Source of the DNA: SHLJ01 sp041618535
GTDB taxonomy: Bacteria; Bacteroidota; Bacteroidia; Flavobacteriales; Flavobacteriaceae
Assembly (NCBI GenBank): GCA_041618535.1
Contig: JBFKFP010000046.1
Span: 1 to 18,551 of the forward strand
Direction: 5' to 3'
Length of the DNA stretch: 18,551 bases
Below the pieces are notes generated by a model. It saw only the letters and a program-made list of their open reading frames with translations. It had not been told where the DNA came from and did not search any database. Of this stretch, positions 1 to 6,061 are shown piece after piece (within the stretch, counting starts at the first letter, position 1; every line of letters starts with the position of its first letter). Both the position numbers and the translations under genes were made by a program.

Positions 1-549
1 CAGAAGATAATTCCGTCCTTCGCTGGTGAAGAGGTAAGTACCTTTATTCTCACTGTAAAAGCATTCTATGTCCTCAATCTGAATCAATTTCAGATGCTGA
101 CCCACCTTTACCGAGAAACGCCGTTTGAATTGGTGCTGCTCCTGCTGGCCCAACAAACTCCTGAGATCATCAAGTTTGAAATTAAGTGCTGAACCTTCCT
201 TGTATCGTTTTCTGAACTGATCAACAGCATCGCTAAGTTCGTTCTTGTCAATTGGTTTCAGCAGGTAATCTATGCTGTTAAGCTTGAAAGCCTGGAGTGC
301 ATAAGCGTCATAGGCCGTTGTGAAAATGATGGCCGACTGAATCTCCAGCTGTTCAAAGATTTCGAAAGAAAGGCCGTCACTTAGCTGTACATCCAGGAAT
401 ATCAGGTCTGGGTCCGGGTTAGAGCTGAACCATTCCACCGATTCCTCAACCGAATGCAACAGGGTATTCACCTTAATACCAAGATCATCCAGCAACCTTT
501 GCAGCCGCCTTGCAGAAGGCTTCTCATCTTCTATAATTACTACCTGCAT
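1..549 (-). CDS. LytTR-family response regulator, C-terminus cut by window edge
   Basis: This is a cytoplasmic two-component response regulator: a receiver domain followed by a LytTR DNA-binding domain. The start is the ATG at 549 and 183 codons are visible before the window ends, so the 3' end is missing. The receiver spans about residues 1-120. Visible key residues are the acidic pair E7/D8, phospho-acceptor D53 in FLDVQLSDG, T78 and K98 in YLLKPID. The LytTR domain starts near residue 143 (RRFSVKVGQHLKLIQIEDIE, then Y-x-ENKGTYL). It is the last visible gene of the minus-strand operon, 43 bases after a 2TM gene. The LytS-type kinase upstream is its obvious partner, and the D53 phosphate should come from H173 of that kinase. 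Target genes cannot be read from the window. Confidence 0.95.
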   Translation of the reverse strand, partial: MQVVIIEDEKPSARRLQRLLDDLGIKVNTLLHSVEESVEWFSSNPDPDLIFLDVQLSDGLSFEIFEQLEIQSAIIFTTAYDAYALQAFKLNSIDYLLKPIDKNELSDAVDQFRKRYKEGSALNFKLDDLRSLLGQQEQHQFKRRFSVKVGQHLKLIQIEDIECFYSENKGTYLFTSEGRNYLL

Positions 550-592
550 AATGTATTATTCCAAATTTATTAGGTGGAACGATCAATAAACT

Positions 593-949
593 TTACTCGT
601 ATTTGGTCATGTCATGCCTGTCCCTGTCCATGAATTCCCTGATCTTTCGGTCCTCCCATTTCTTTCCGAAGAAAAAATCAGGACCGAAAACAGACAGGAA
701 GTGAAAGGCCAGACCTACTCCCCAGAAAAAGGCCGTGGTAAAGGTTCCGAAGGACCAGAAATCACCATCATCCCTGTTAAAACCGATCAGCAATATCAGG
801 AAAATATTCACTACGATATAGACTGCCAGGTGCCAGTAAAATCCGACTATACGGTCCAGTTTCTTTTTAGCCCTTAAATAGGCTTCCTCACGCTCATAAC
901 TCCTGCTGTCTTCAGGATCTTTATATGGTTTTATTTCAAACTTTGCCAT
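593..949 (-). CDS. 2TM domain protein (stand-alone)
   Basis: A 118-residue inner-membrane protein consisting of one 2TM domain. After a polar N-terminus it has the family opening (YLRAKKKLDRIVGFYWHL, about 24-41). Two hydrophobic helices follow, at about 36-57 and 66-88, the second containing FFWGVGLAFH and SVFGP. The family ending is GKKWEDRKIREFMD at about 95-108. It lies between another 2TM gene (12 bases upstream) and the LytTR regulator. The role of 2TM domains is unknown. Their recurrence beside LytS/LytTR genes suggests that they influence the kinase or sense the membrane, which is inference. The family assignment is firm and the function open. Confidence 0.9.
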   Translation of the reverse strand: MAKFEIKPYKDPEDSRSYEREEAYLRAKKKLDRIVGFYWHLAVYIVVNIFLILLIGFNRDDGDFWSFGTFTTAFFWGVGLAFHFLSVFGPDFFFGKKWEDRKIREFMDRDRHDMTKYE

Positions 950-961
950 TGTGTCTAAACT

Positions 962-1297
962 TTAGTCATTGGGTTTATTCTCTTTGTCCATCAATTCACG
1001 GATCTTCTTGTTCTCCCAGTCTTTCCCGAGAATCATCGGCAGGCCAAAAACCGAGAATGCATGCAGGGCAAGGCCGATACCCCAGGCCATCCAGAGAATG
1101 AACGTTCCAAGATCAAAGATAGCTTCCTGTAGGGTTTCTCCGGCCCTGATATTACGCAATACCTTAAAAGTGGAGACGGCCAGGTTTACGACCAGGTAAA
1201 CCATCAGGTGATAATAAAATCCCCTGAGATTATCCACTCGTTTTGCAGCTCTGCTGTATTTCGATTCAATATTCATATTTAAAGTCTTTAATTCCAT
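962..1297 (-). CDS. 2TM domain protein (stand-alone), second copy
   Basis: An inner-membrane 2TM protein of 111 residues if it starts at the ATG at 1297, or 104 residues from the in-frame ATG at 1276. The first start overlaps the end of the kinase gene by 10 bases. The second lies 11 bases after the kinase stop and gives the more typical N-terminus MNIESKYSRAAKRV. Helices lie at about 28-48 and 63-85. Family marks are GFYYHLMVYLVVN, MAWGIGLALHAFSVFG and GKDWENKKIRELMDKE. It is clearly paralogous to the following gene and to the C-terminal part of the kinase. Tight spacing indicates co-translation with the kinase. Function is unknown; oligomerisation with the kinase's own 2TM domain is plausible but not shown. 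Confidence 0.88.
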   Translation of the reverse strand: MELKTLNMNIESKYSRAAKRVDNLRGFYYHLMVYLVVNLAVSTFKVLRNIRAGETLQEAIFDLGTFILWMAWGIGLALHAFSVFGLPMILGKDWENKKIRELMDKENKPND

Positions 1298-2640
1298 TTG
1301 TTCTGTTCATCTTCTTCCTTCATAAACTGCTCAATCTTGCGTTTTTCCCAATTTCTTCCGAATACCCCATCGTTCACGAATAGTTTATAGGCATCGAAGA
1401 CCAGTCCCATTCCCCAGAAGAAGATGGGAAACCAGAACCATTGAATGGTAAAGGGTGTAAAATAGTACCAGATGAATACCAGGATGGGGTTTACGATAAA
1501 ATAGGAAGCAAGGCTGTAATAGAACTCTTTAACTTCCTCTACATGCTTTCTTGCGCGAAGATAACGATCTTCCAAATGAGGGTTTGAATCTGATCTCATA
1601 ACTTTAACTTGTTTGGTCAACATAGGCAGTGCTACCACAAACCGATTCGTATCTTGATTAATAACCACCTTTCTGTTACTCAACATCTGATAACGCTGCC
1701 TGATGTTGTTTAAACCGACACCGCTACCCTTTTTTACAATTTGTTTTGGTTGAAGGTTATTCTCCACAACCAGATTCCCTCCTTCCTCATAAATCCTGAT
1801 CTCAAGGGGCCTTGTGGATGTAACCATATTGTGTTTTACAGCATTTTCAAGCAGTAGCTGAAGCGACATTGGCACAACTTTGGCGTCGGGATTCGACGAC
1901 GTTTCCGGAATGCTGAATTTTATGCTGTCTTCAAAGCGCATTTTCAGTAATGACATATAGGTGCGCGCGAATTCCAGTTCCTCATCTACCGTCACCAGTT
2001 CCTTGTTCTTCTGCTCAAGGACATAACGGTAAACCTTTGATAGCGCCGCGGTGAATTCCTGGGCGCTCTCAGGGTTTTCATCTATCAGGCTGGTCAGCAC
2101 ATTGAGGCTGTTAAAAAGAAAATGCGGATCAAGCTGGTTTTTCAGTGCATCGAACTTGGCACTTGCGGTTCCTGCAATCACCTTTTGTTCCTCGATCTTA
2201 TTCTTTTGAAGTTCTTTGTAATAAAAGACCGCATGAAAGAATAGGGAAATCACAAGGGTTATGAGGGTTGCGATTATGTAGAAATCGGCACGCTCCGAAT
2301 CGATGAACTCTGAATAACTCTCTCCCTCAAGCACCATGTTGATAAACATCCGGATAAAAAAGATGGTTATAAGAGTGATAACCACTGAACCGAAAAATCC
2401 CTGAATAACCGTATTCCTTGAATATGTCCTTCGGTTTTTATTTCCGTGTATATAATCGAAATAATAAGAGTTTACCAGAGACAACGGAATGGAATACAAC
2501 ATATAGTACCAAAAGATTCGCCAAAACCTCTGATCGAAGGCAAAACTGGCACCATTCGCGATCCTTAATACCTGATCGATGGCCAGGAGTATAAGCCCTA
2601 TAATTATTCCGATCCATATTACCCGAACGGCATTCTTCAT
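1288..2640 (-). CDS. LytS/YehU-type sensor histidine kinase with C-terminal 2TM domain
   Basis: An inner-membrane kinase of 450 residues that should phosphorylate the LytTR regulator downstream. Four N-terminal helices lie at about 7-25, 42-62, 78-104 and 119-141 with little periplasmic sequence, so sensing is probably within the membrane. The His_kinase domain carries the phospho-accepting H173 in LDPHFLFNSLN. The HATPase part has an N-box (LLLENAVKHN, about 262-271) and a G-box (GSGVGLNNIRQRY, about 305-317). Usual family members end near VALPML (residue 341). Here the frame runs on into a complete 2TM domain (about 355-440, with FFWGMGLVFDAYKLF and GRNWEKRKIEQFM). Met348 sits exactly at the junction and could be a separate start. 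The gene begins 7 bases after the TPR-like gene. Confidence 0.93.
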   Translation of the reverse strand: MKNAVRVIWIGIIIGLILLAIDQVLRIANGASFAFDQRFWRIFWYYMLYSIPLSLVNSYYFDYIHGNKNRRTYSRNTVIQGFFGSVVITLITIFFIRMFINMVLEGESYSEFIDSERADFYIIATLITLVISLFFHAVFYYKELQKNKIEEQKVIAGTASAKFDALKNQLDPHFLFNSLNVLTSLIDENPESAQEFTAALSKVYRYVLEQKNKELVTVDEELEFARTYMSLLKMRFEDSIKFSIPETSSNPDAKVVPMSLQLLLENAVKHNMVTSTRPLEIRIYEEGGNLVVENNLQPKQIVKKGSGVGLNNIRQRYQMLSNRKVVINQDTNRFVVALPMLTKQVKVMRSDSNPHLEDRYLRARKHVEEVKEFYYSLASYFIVNPILVFIWYYFTPFTIQWFWFPIFFWGMGLVFDAYKLFVNDGVFGRNWEKRKIEQFMKEEDEQNKWN

Positions 2641-2647
2641 TTCTGTG

Positions 2648-3268
2648 TTATTCGCAGTTGGTTAGTATTTGTTCTGCTCGTTCTTTTCCCCAATCCGGAT
2701 AGAAGTCAGATTCTGCATTAAAATTAGCAAAAAGATCAAGAGCGCGTTCCACGTCCTGGCAGTAAGGAGTAATATCCTTCCCAAAGAAGCGGGCGGAACC
2801 CATATCCCACTCCGCTTTAGACAGCAGCACCCTCGGATTATCGGGCGCCAGTGCCTTTGCTTCCTGGTAAATGGAAGATATCCTTCCAGAAAGCTGCATA
2901 CCGTATCTGCCGCCATCGTATGCCACCCAAACGGTATATAAAAGTGCCTGGACAACCATCAATTCCGGGTTTTCAGGAGAGACAGACAGTCCCCTGTCAA
3001 TAAATTCCTGCGCTTTTTCAAGTCTTGCCTTAATGAGTTTTTCATCTTTCAGGTTAAAGGTATTTAACACCTGGATACGCGCCGCATGATAGGCCGGAAG
3101 CCATTTGTCCGGTTCTGCAGCCGAAATTCGCTCATAAAGCTGTACAGCCTGCTCATATTTGCCGGATAAAGACAGGTCGTGCGCTTTGGTCATTCCATCC
3201 TGGTAAGCCGATTGGGCACTGAGTATGGAAGTGACCAGGGTTGCGATAATCAAGGCTATTTTTTGCAT
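2648..3268 (-). CDS. TPR-like secreted protein, first gene of the LytS/LytTR operon
   Basis: A 206-residue protein with an apparent signal peptide (MQKIALIIATLVTSILSAQS), so probably periplasmic. Helical repeats of TPR type are visible. About 24-54 reads G-x-Y-x-x-A-V-x-x-Y-E-R with a following A-E-P-D turn, and further repeat-like stretches at about 77-110 and 130-160 end in SPENPEL and APDNPRV. Two cysteines near the C-terminus (C170 and C205) could form a disulfide. It precedes the histidine kinase by 7 bases and is probably the promoter-proximal gene of the operon. A role as a periplasmic input or partner of the kinase is suggested only by position. No enzyme motif is visible. Confidence 0.85.
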   Translation of the reverse strand: MQKIALIIATLVTSILSAQSAYQDGMTKAHDLSLSGKYEQAVQLYERISAAEPDKWLPAYHAARIQVLNTFNLKDEKLIKARLEKAQEFIDRGLSVSPENPELMVVQALLYTVWVAYDGGRYGMQLSGRISSIYQEAKALAPDNPRVLLSKAEWDMGSARFFGKDITPYCQDVERALDLFANFNAESDFYPDWGKERAEQILTNCE

Positions 3269-3417
3269 GGTTTTATGTTTTAATTCTGAATCAAAGATCA
3301 GGTTAAAGTCTGTCGCATGGAAAAAGAGCTTACCGAATTGTTGAATTAAACCGATGTATTGTAATTAGCTTTATCTATCTAAAAAATGTAACTTGGAATC
3401 TGCAAAAACTTTATATC

Positions 3418-4314
3418 ATGACATCGAGAATCGGCTATGTTCTTCTGATCCTGTTATTGATTTCGGGATGTAAGAAAAAGGATGAATTCAGAATAGATCC
3501 CGCTTATATCAGTGAGTATAACGACTATGTTAAACAAATAGATGATGGGCGGGTAAAGTATCTGCAGTTGGCAGGGTTATTCAAATTTGACGAAGGGGAA
3601 TCAGAATTCGGCCGTGAAATTGAAACTGGATTCATACTTGAATCTCCCTCCTCGAGAGATCATATCGGGACATTCAATTATAGTGTAGATTCCGCAGATG
3701 TTCAAAGGATCAGTTTTAAGGCTGAACCCGGTCTGAATATCTCAACAGCCTCGGATTCAATCATTTCAAACATTGATCTTTCGCTCGACCAATACGGATC
3801 TTCACAACCTTTGATTTTAGGTGACCTGAAATGGCAGGTGATAACAAGATCGGGAAGTCCGTACCTTCGTGTATGGGATAAACAACACCCCATGGTAGAG
3901 CGTTTCAATGGTTACAAGCGTTATGAACCGAACCCGGAGTTTATTTTTACCGGGAAGTTTGCCTACTTCGACCATGAAGAGGAACAGGAAGTGAAATCGC
4001 AGTTAGGCATCAATGCTAAAACTTCGTTTATCGGGGAAGTGACCTTTGAGTATGAGGGTAAAGAATATAAATTAAAGGTAGGTAATAACGGATTCACAAT
4101 GATCTCAGATGACACCTCAGGCAATGAAACCTATGGAGGCGGTCGATACATCTACTTAGACCTTCCGGAAAAGGATGGCCCTGTCAAGGTTGATTTAAAC
4201 AGATTGTATAATCCTCCCTGCTCATTTTCGCAGTATACTACCTGCCTGTACCCACCGCAGGAAAACCATTTGCCATTCGATCTCAAAGCCGGAGAAACTA
4301 TAAACAGGTTGTAA
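3418..4314 (+). CDS. DUF1684 lipoprotein
   Basis: A 298-residue lipoprotein. The signal peptide ends in the lipobox LISGC, with C18 as the lipidated residue, followed by KKKD. The body is a DUF1684 domain. It has RFNGYKRYEPNPEFIFTGKF, consistent with the family's mid-region. The C-terminal signature holds YGGGRYIYLDLPE, then VDLNRLYNPPCSFSQYTTCL, then PPQENHLPFDLKAGE. The family is common in Bacteroidota and Actinobacteria and has no established activity. The conserved NPPC and TTC cysteines may pair or bind a ligand. The gene is followed without any gap (TAA directly followed by ATG) by a small membrane protein, so the two are almost certainly translationally coupled. Confidence 0.9.
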   Translation: MTSRIGYVLLILLLISGCKKKDEFRIDPAYISEYNDYVKQIDDGRVKYLQLAGLFKFDEGESEFGREIETGFILESPSSRDHIGTFNYSVDSADVQRISFKAEPGLNISTASDSIISNIDLSLDQYGSSQPLILGDLKWQVITRSGSPYLRVWDKQHPMVERFNGYKRYEPNPEFIFTGKFAYFDHEEEQEVKSQLGINAKTSFIGEVTFEYEGKEYKLKVGNNGFTMISDDTSGNETYGGGRYIYLDLPEKDGPVKVDLNRLYNPPCSFSQYTTCLYPPQENHLPFDLKAGETINRL

Positions 4315-4722
4315 ATGATCGATCCGATTGTAGTTCAATATGTGGTTGCGGGGACTATTGGAATTCTAATCCTCGGAAATTTCATTCTCTCCAACAACGA
4401 GGTGTTGAATGACACCATTAATTACATTTTGAAGACCTGGGCATATGGAAGATATTTCTTTATAACCTTTGCCTGGGGAGTTCTCGGAGGTCATTTTTTC
4501 TTAGGTACCAAAACTCCGGTTTTCGGAGATAATTGGTGGTTACCTGTTGTTCTGGTTATCCTGATTCTGGGTATTCTCTTTTATATCGGGAAAAAGCAGT
4601 CCAAGAGTTTTATAATGGACAGGAAACTTCAATTGCTGCTTCTTGTATTCGGTGTCCTCTATGGCCATTTTTTCTGGTCGCAGCGTCACCTCGATGAGAT
4701 CACCTTTCCCTTTCTGAACTGA
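4315..4722 (+). CDS. Small four-helix membrane protein, unknown family (copy A)
   Basis: A 135-residue integral membrane protein with hydrophobic helices at about 6-26, 46-64, 75-92 and 105-121. No enzymatic or transport motif is recognised. Two helices carry a similar ending, WGVLGGHFF in helix 2 and GVLYGHFFWSQRH in helix 4, as if the protein arose from an internal two-helix duplication. The start ATG follows the stop of the DUF1684 gene directly, and the next gene begins 5 bases after its own stop. The next gene is a paralogue with the same helix layout. Function is unknown. Constant association with the DUF1684 lipoprotein in related genomes would suggest a shared membrane complex. Confidence 0.82.
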   Translation: MIDPIVVQYVVAGTIGILILGNFILSNNEVLNDTINYILKTWAYGRYFFITFAWGVLGGHFFLGTKTPVFGDNWWLPVVLVILILGILFYIGKKQSKSFIMDRKLQLLLLVFGVLYGHFFWSQRHLDEITFPFLN

Positions 4723-4727
4723 CTGTT

Positions 4728-5156
4728 ATGTTGCAATCGATTTATAATTATTTCAGTTCACATCCCAGAACGGTAAAGAGGGTTCAGTATTTCCTGATAT
4801 TCTTATTCCTTTTTCTGATTGGATTCGACATATATCTGGCAGTGACAGACAGCATGACCATCAGCAATGTCATAAAGGATAAAACCGATAACGGCCTATT
4901 CATCCTTACCTATTTCTGGGGTGTATTAGCGGCCAATCTTTTCATTACACGAAAAGGCAAAGGCCTTGTGAGCAATACGGCGGGCTCAATAATTGTAATT
5001 GGAATCGCGCTTTTAATAATGATCTTCAACGTTGAATCTGAGGTTTCAAGGTATTTTATCCTGCATGAATACCAATTCTCCCGATACAGCTTATCAATGG
5101 GCTTTGGGCTGATTATAGGAATTCTATTCTGGCGTCAGAAACATCCTCCGATCTAA
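4728..5156 (+). CDS. Small four-helix membrane protein, unknown family (copy B)
   Basis: A 142-residue integral membrane protein with helices at about 20-40, 57-74, 85-101 and 120-135. It is a paralogue of the preceding gene. It shares the order of helices, the LTYFWGVLAANLF block in helix 2 (compare ITFAWGVLGGHFF) and the C-terminal GxxxGxxFWxQxH pattern (GLIIGILFWRQKHPPI here, GVLYGHFFWSQRH in copy A). Copy B lacks the two GH dipeptides of copy A, so the copies have diverged. It is the last gene of the plus-strand DUF1684 unit, and a long hairpin follows its stop at once. No function can be proposed from motifs. Confidence 0.82.
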   Translation: MLQSIYNYFSSHPRTVKRVQYFLIFLFLFLIGFDIYLAVTDSMTISNVIKDKTDNGLFILTYFWGVLAANLFITRKGKGLVSNTAGSIIVIGIALLIMIFNVESEVSRYFILHEYQFSRYSLSMGFGLIIGILFWRQKHPPI

Positions 5157-5161
5157 AAAAA

Positions 5162-5197
5162 TAATCTCCTGCCACAAGCCAAGGTGGCAGGAGATTA
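5162..5197 (-). terminator. Rho-independent terminator of the tonB gene
   Basis: A perfect 14-base-pair inverted repeat (5162-5175 with 5184-5197) encloses an 8-base loop. Read on the minus strand, the hairpin is followed by an uninterrupted run of seven T (plus-strand A run 5155-5161), so it is a strong terminator for the tonB gene ending at 5229. Read on the plus strand, the hairpin follows the stop of the four-helix gene at 5156 but lacks a U-tract. It may still block readthrough or protect that mRNA's 3' end. Confidence 0.9.
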
Positions 5198-5228
5198 AAA
5201 CTCATATCATAGACTTATCGGGTATGAT

Positions 5229-5954
5229 CTAATCTAAGAGTTGAAAATTTATCGGTAAAGCGTAAGGCACCCTGACCGGTTTACCTCTCTGTTTGCCCGG
5301 AGTCATTTTGGGCAAAAGGCTTATGATCCTGGCTGCCTCCTTTTCCAATAATTTGTCCGGTCCGCGTGTTCGTATTTTGGATACCATTCCCTCTCGATCG
5401 ATATCGAACATGACGAACACCTTCCCGTGAATACCCATTTCCAATGCGGTTTCCGGATAGCGGAAATGCTTTAGAAGGTGGGCTTGAATTTTTTCCTGGA
5501 AGCATGCTTTTAGTGCAGCGTTGTTATTTCCCGAACAACCCGGAAAAATGGGCACATTTTCAACGACTGCAAATGGAACTGTAATATCTTCGTCCATTTC
5601 CTCCACAGTCACTTCATCAACTTCAACCACGCGTTCTTCAATACCTTCCTCCTGGGAGATTTCCGTGCTTTCGATAACGGTTTCCTCAATCTCCTCCAGG
5701 TCCTCGATAACCGTGATGATTTCAGGAGCGGCCTGAGGTGGTGGTGGTGGTGGGGTCTTGATCTGTTCCGTAATTGGAATGTCCTCTTCCAATTCCGCTT
5801 CCATTTCAATAATGTCTAACAATGCTTGATCCTTTTCATAGGTCTTCATTTCCAGCGCGCTGTATGTGAAAAACAGCATAATATTAAGCCCAATAGCAAA
5901 ATACAGGCTGCTATTCGCTCCAATGTCTAATTTTGGATTCTTTTTGGCTTCCAT
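5229..5954 (-). CDS. tonB: TonB family energy transducer
   Basis: A 241-residue periplasm-spanning protein that passes proton-motive energy from ExbB/ExbD to outer-membrane receptors. A single N-terminal helix (about 16-34) anchors it in the inner membrane. A hinge with PPPPPP at about 68-73 is followed by a very acidic stretch (about 74-125, rich in E, D, V and I). The C-terminal TonB domain (about 155-241) has FRYPETALEMGIHGKVFVMF, then a D-R-E-G turn, and PKMTPGKQRGKPVRVPYALP. The preceding VPIFPGC and CFQEKI region with two cysteines is usual in flavobacterial TonBs. No exbB or exbD is adjacent. The TonB-dependent receptor encoded just upstream on the same strand is its likely client. Confidence 0.95.
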   Translation of the reverse strand: MEAKKNPKLDIGANSSLYFAIGLNIMLFFTYSALEMKTYEKDQALLDIIEMEAELEEDIPITEQIKTPPPPPPQAAPEIITVIEDLEEIEETVIESTEISQEEGIEERVVEVDEVTVEEMDEDITVPFAVVENVPIFPGCSGNNNAALKACFQEKIQAHLLKHFRYPETALEMGIHGKVFVMFDIDREGMVSKIRTRGPDKLLEKEAARIISLLPKMTPGKQRGKPVRVPYALPINFQLLD

Positions 5955-6004
5955 GATTATGAGTTATCTTTCCCTCAAAATATGATCTTTTCAAAACAAT
6001 CACT

Positions 6005-6018
6005 ATGACATTTGTCAT
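6005..6018. promoter_or_regulatory. Perfect palindrome, candidate operator upstream of tonB
   Basis: The sequence ATGACATTTGTCAT is a perfect 6-2-6 inverted repeat centred about 58 bases upstream of the tonB start. It lies in the 107-base gap between the receptor stop and tonB. A weak promoter can be proposed just downstream on the minus strand (TTG at 5997-5999 and TATTTTG at 5976-5982, with a short 14-base spacing). The palindrome would then lie upstream of the -33 element, a position typical for an activator. The size suits a dimeric helix-turn-helix regulator. The stem is too short and has no T-run to be a terminator. Confidence 0.45.
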
Positions 6019-6061
6019 GTTTGGAAGCTTTTGACCCTGAGCCTGTTCCGAAGAAAAACCC

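Noticed and set aside
2662..2955. 97-codon minus-strand frame within the TPR-like gene
   Set aside because: It is a shifted frame of the same gene with an arginine-, tryptophan- and leucine-rich composition and no motif.
3269..3417. Promoters for the divergent TPR-like and DUF1684 genes in the 149-base gap
   Set aside because: Near matches such as TAACTTGG (plus) and GATCTTTG (minus) exist, but neither has a TTG at a workable spacing, so I do not list them as features.
4450..5140. Likeness between WG-containing helices of the four-helix proteins and the 2TM domain helices (FFWGxGL)
   Set aside because: Only a tryptophan-glycine pair and hydrophobic residues are shared. The flanking family marks of 2TM (GFY, W-E-x-R-K-I) are absent, so I do not claim homology.
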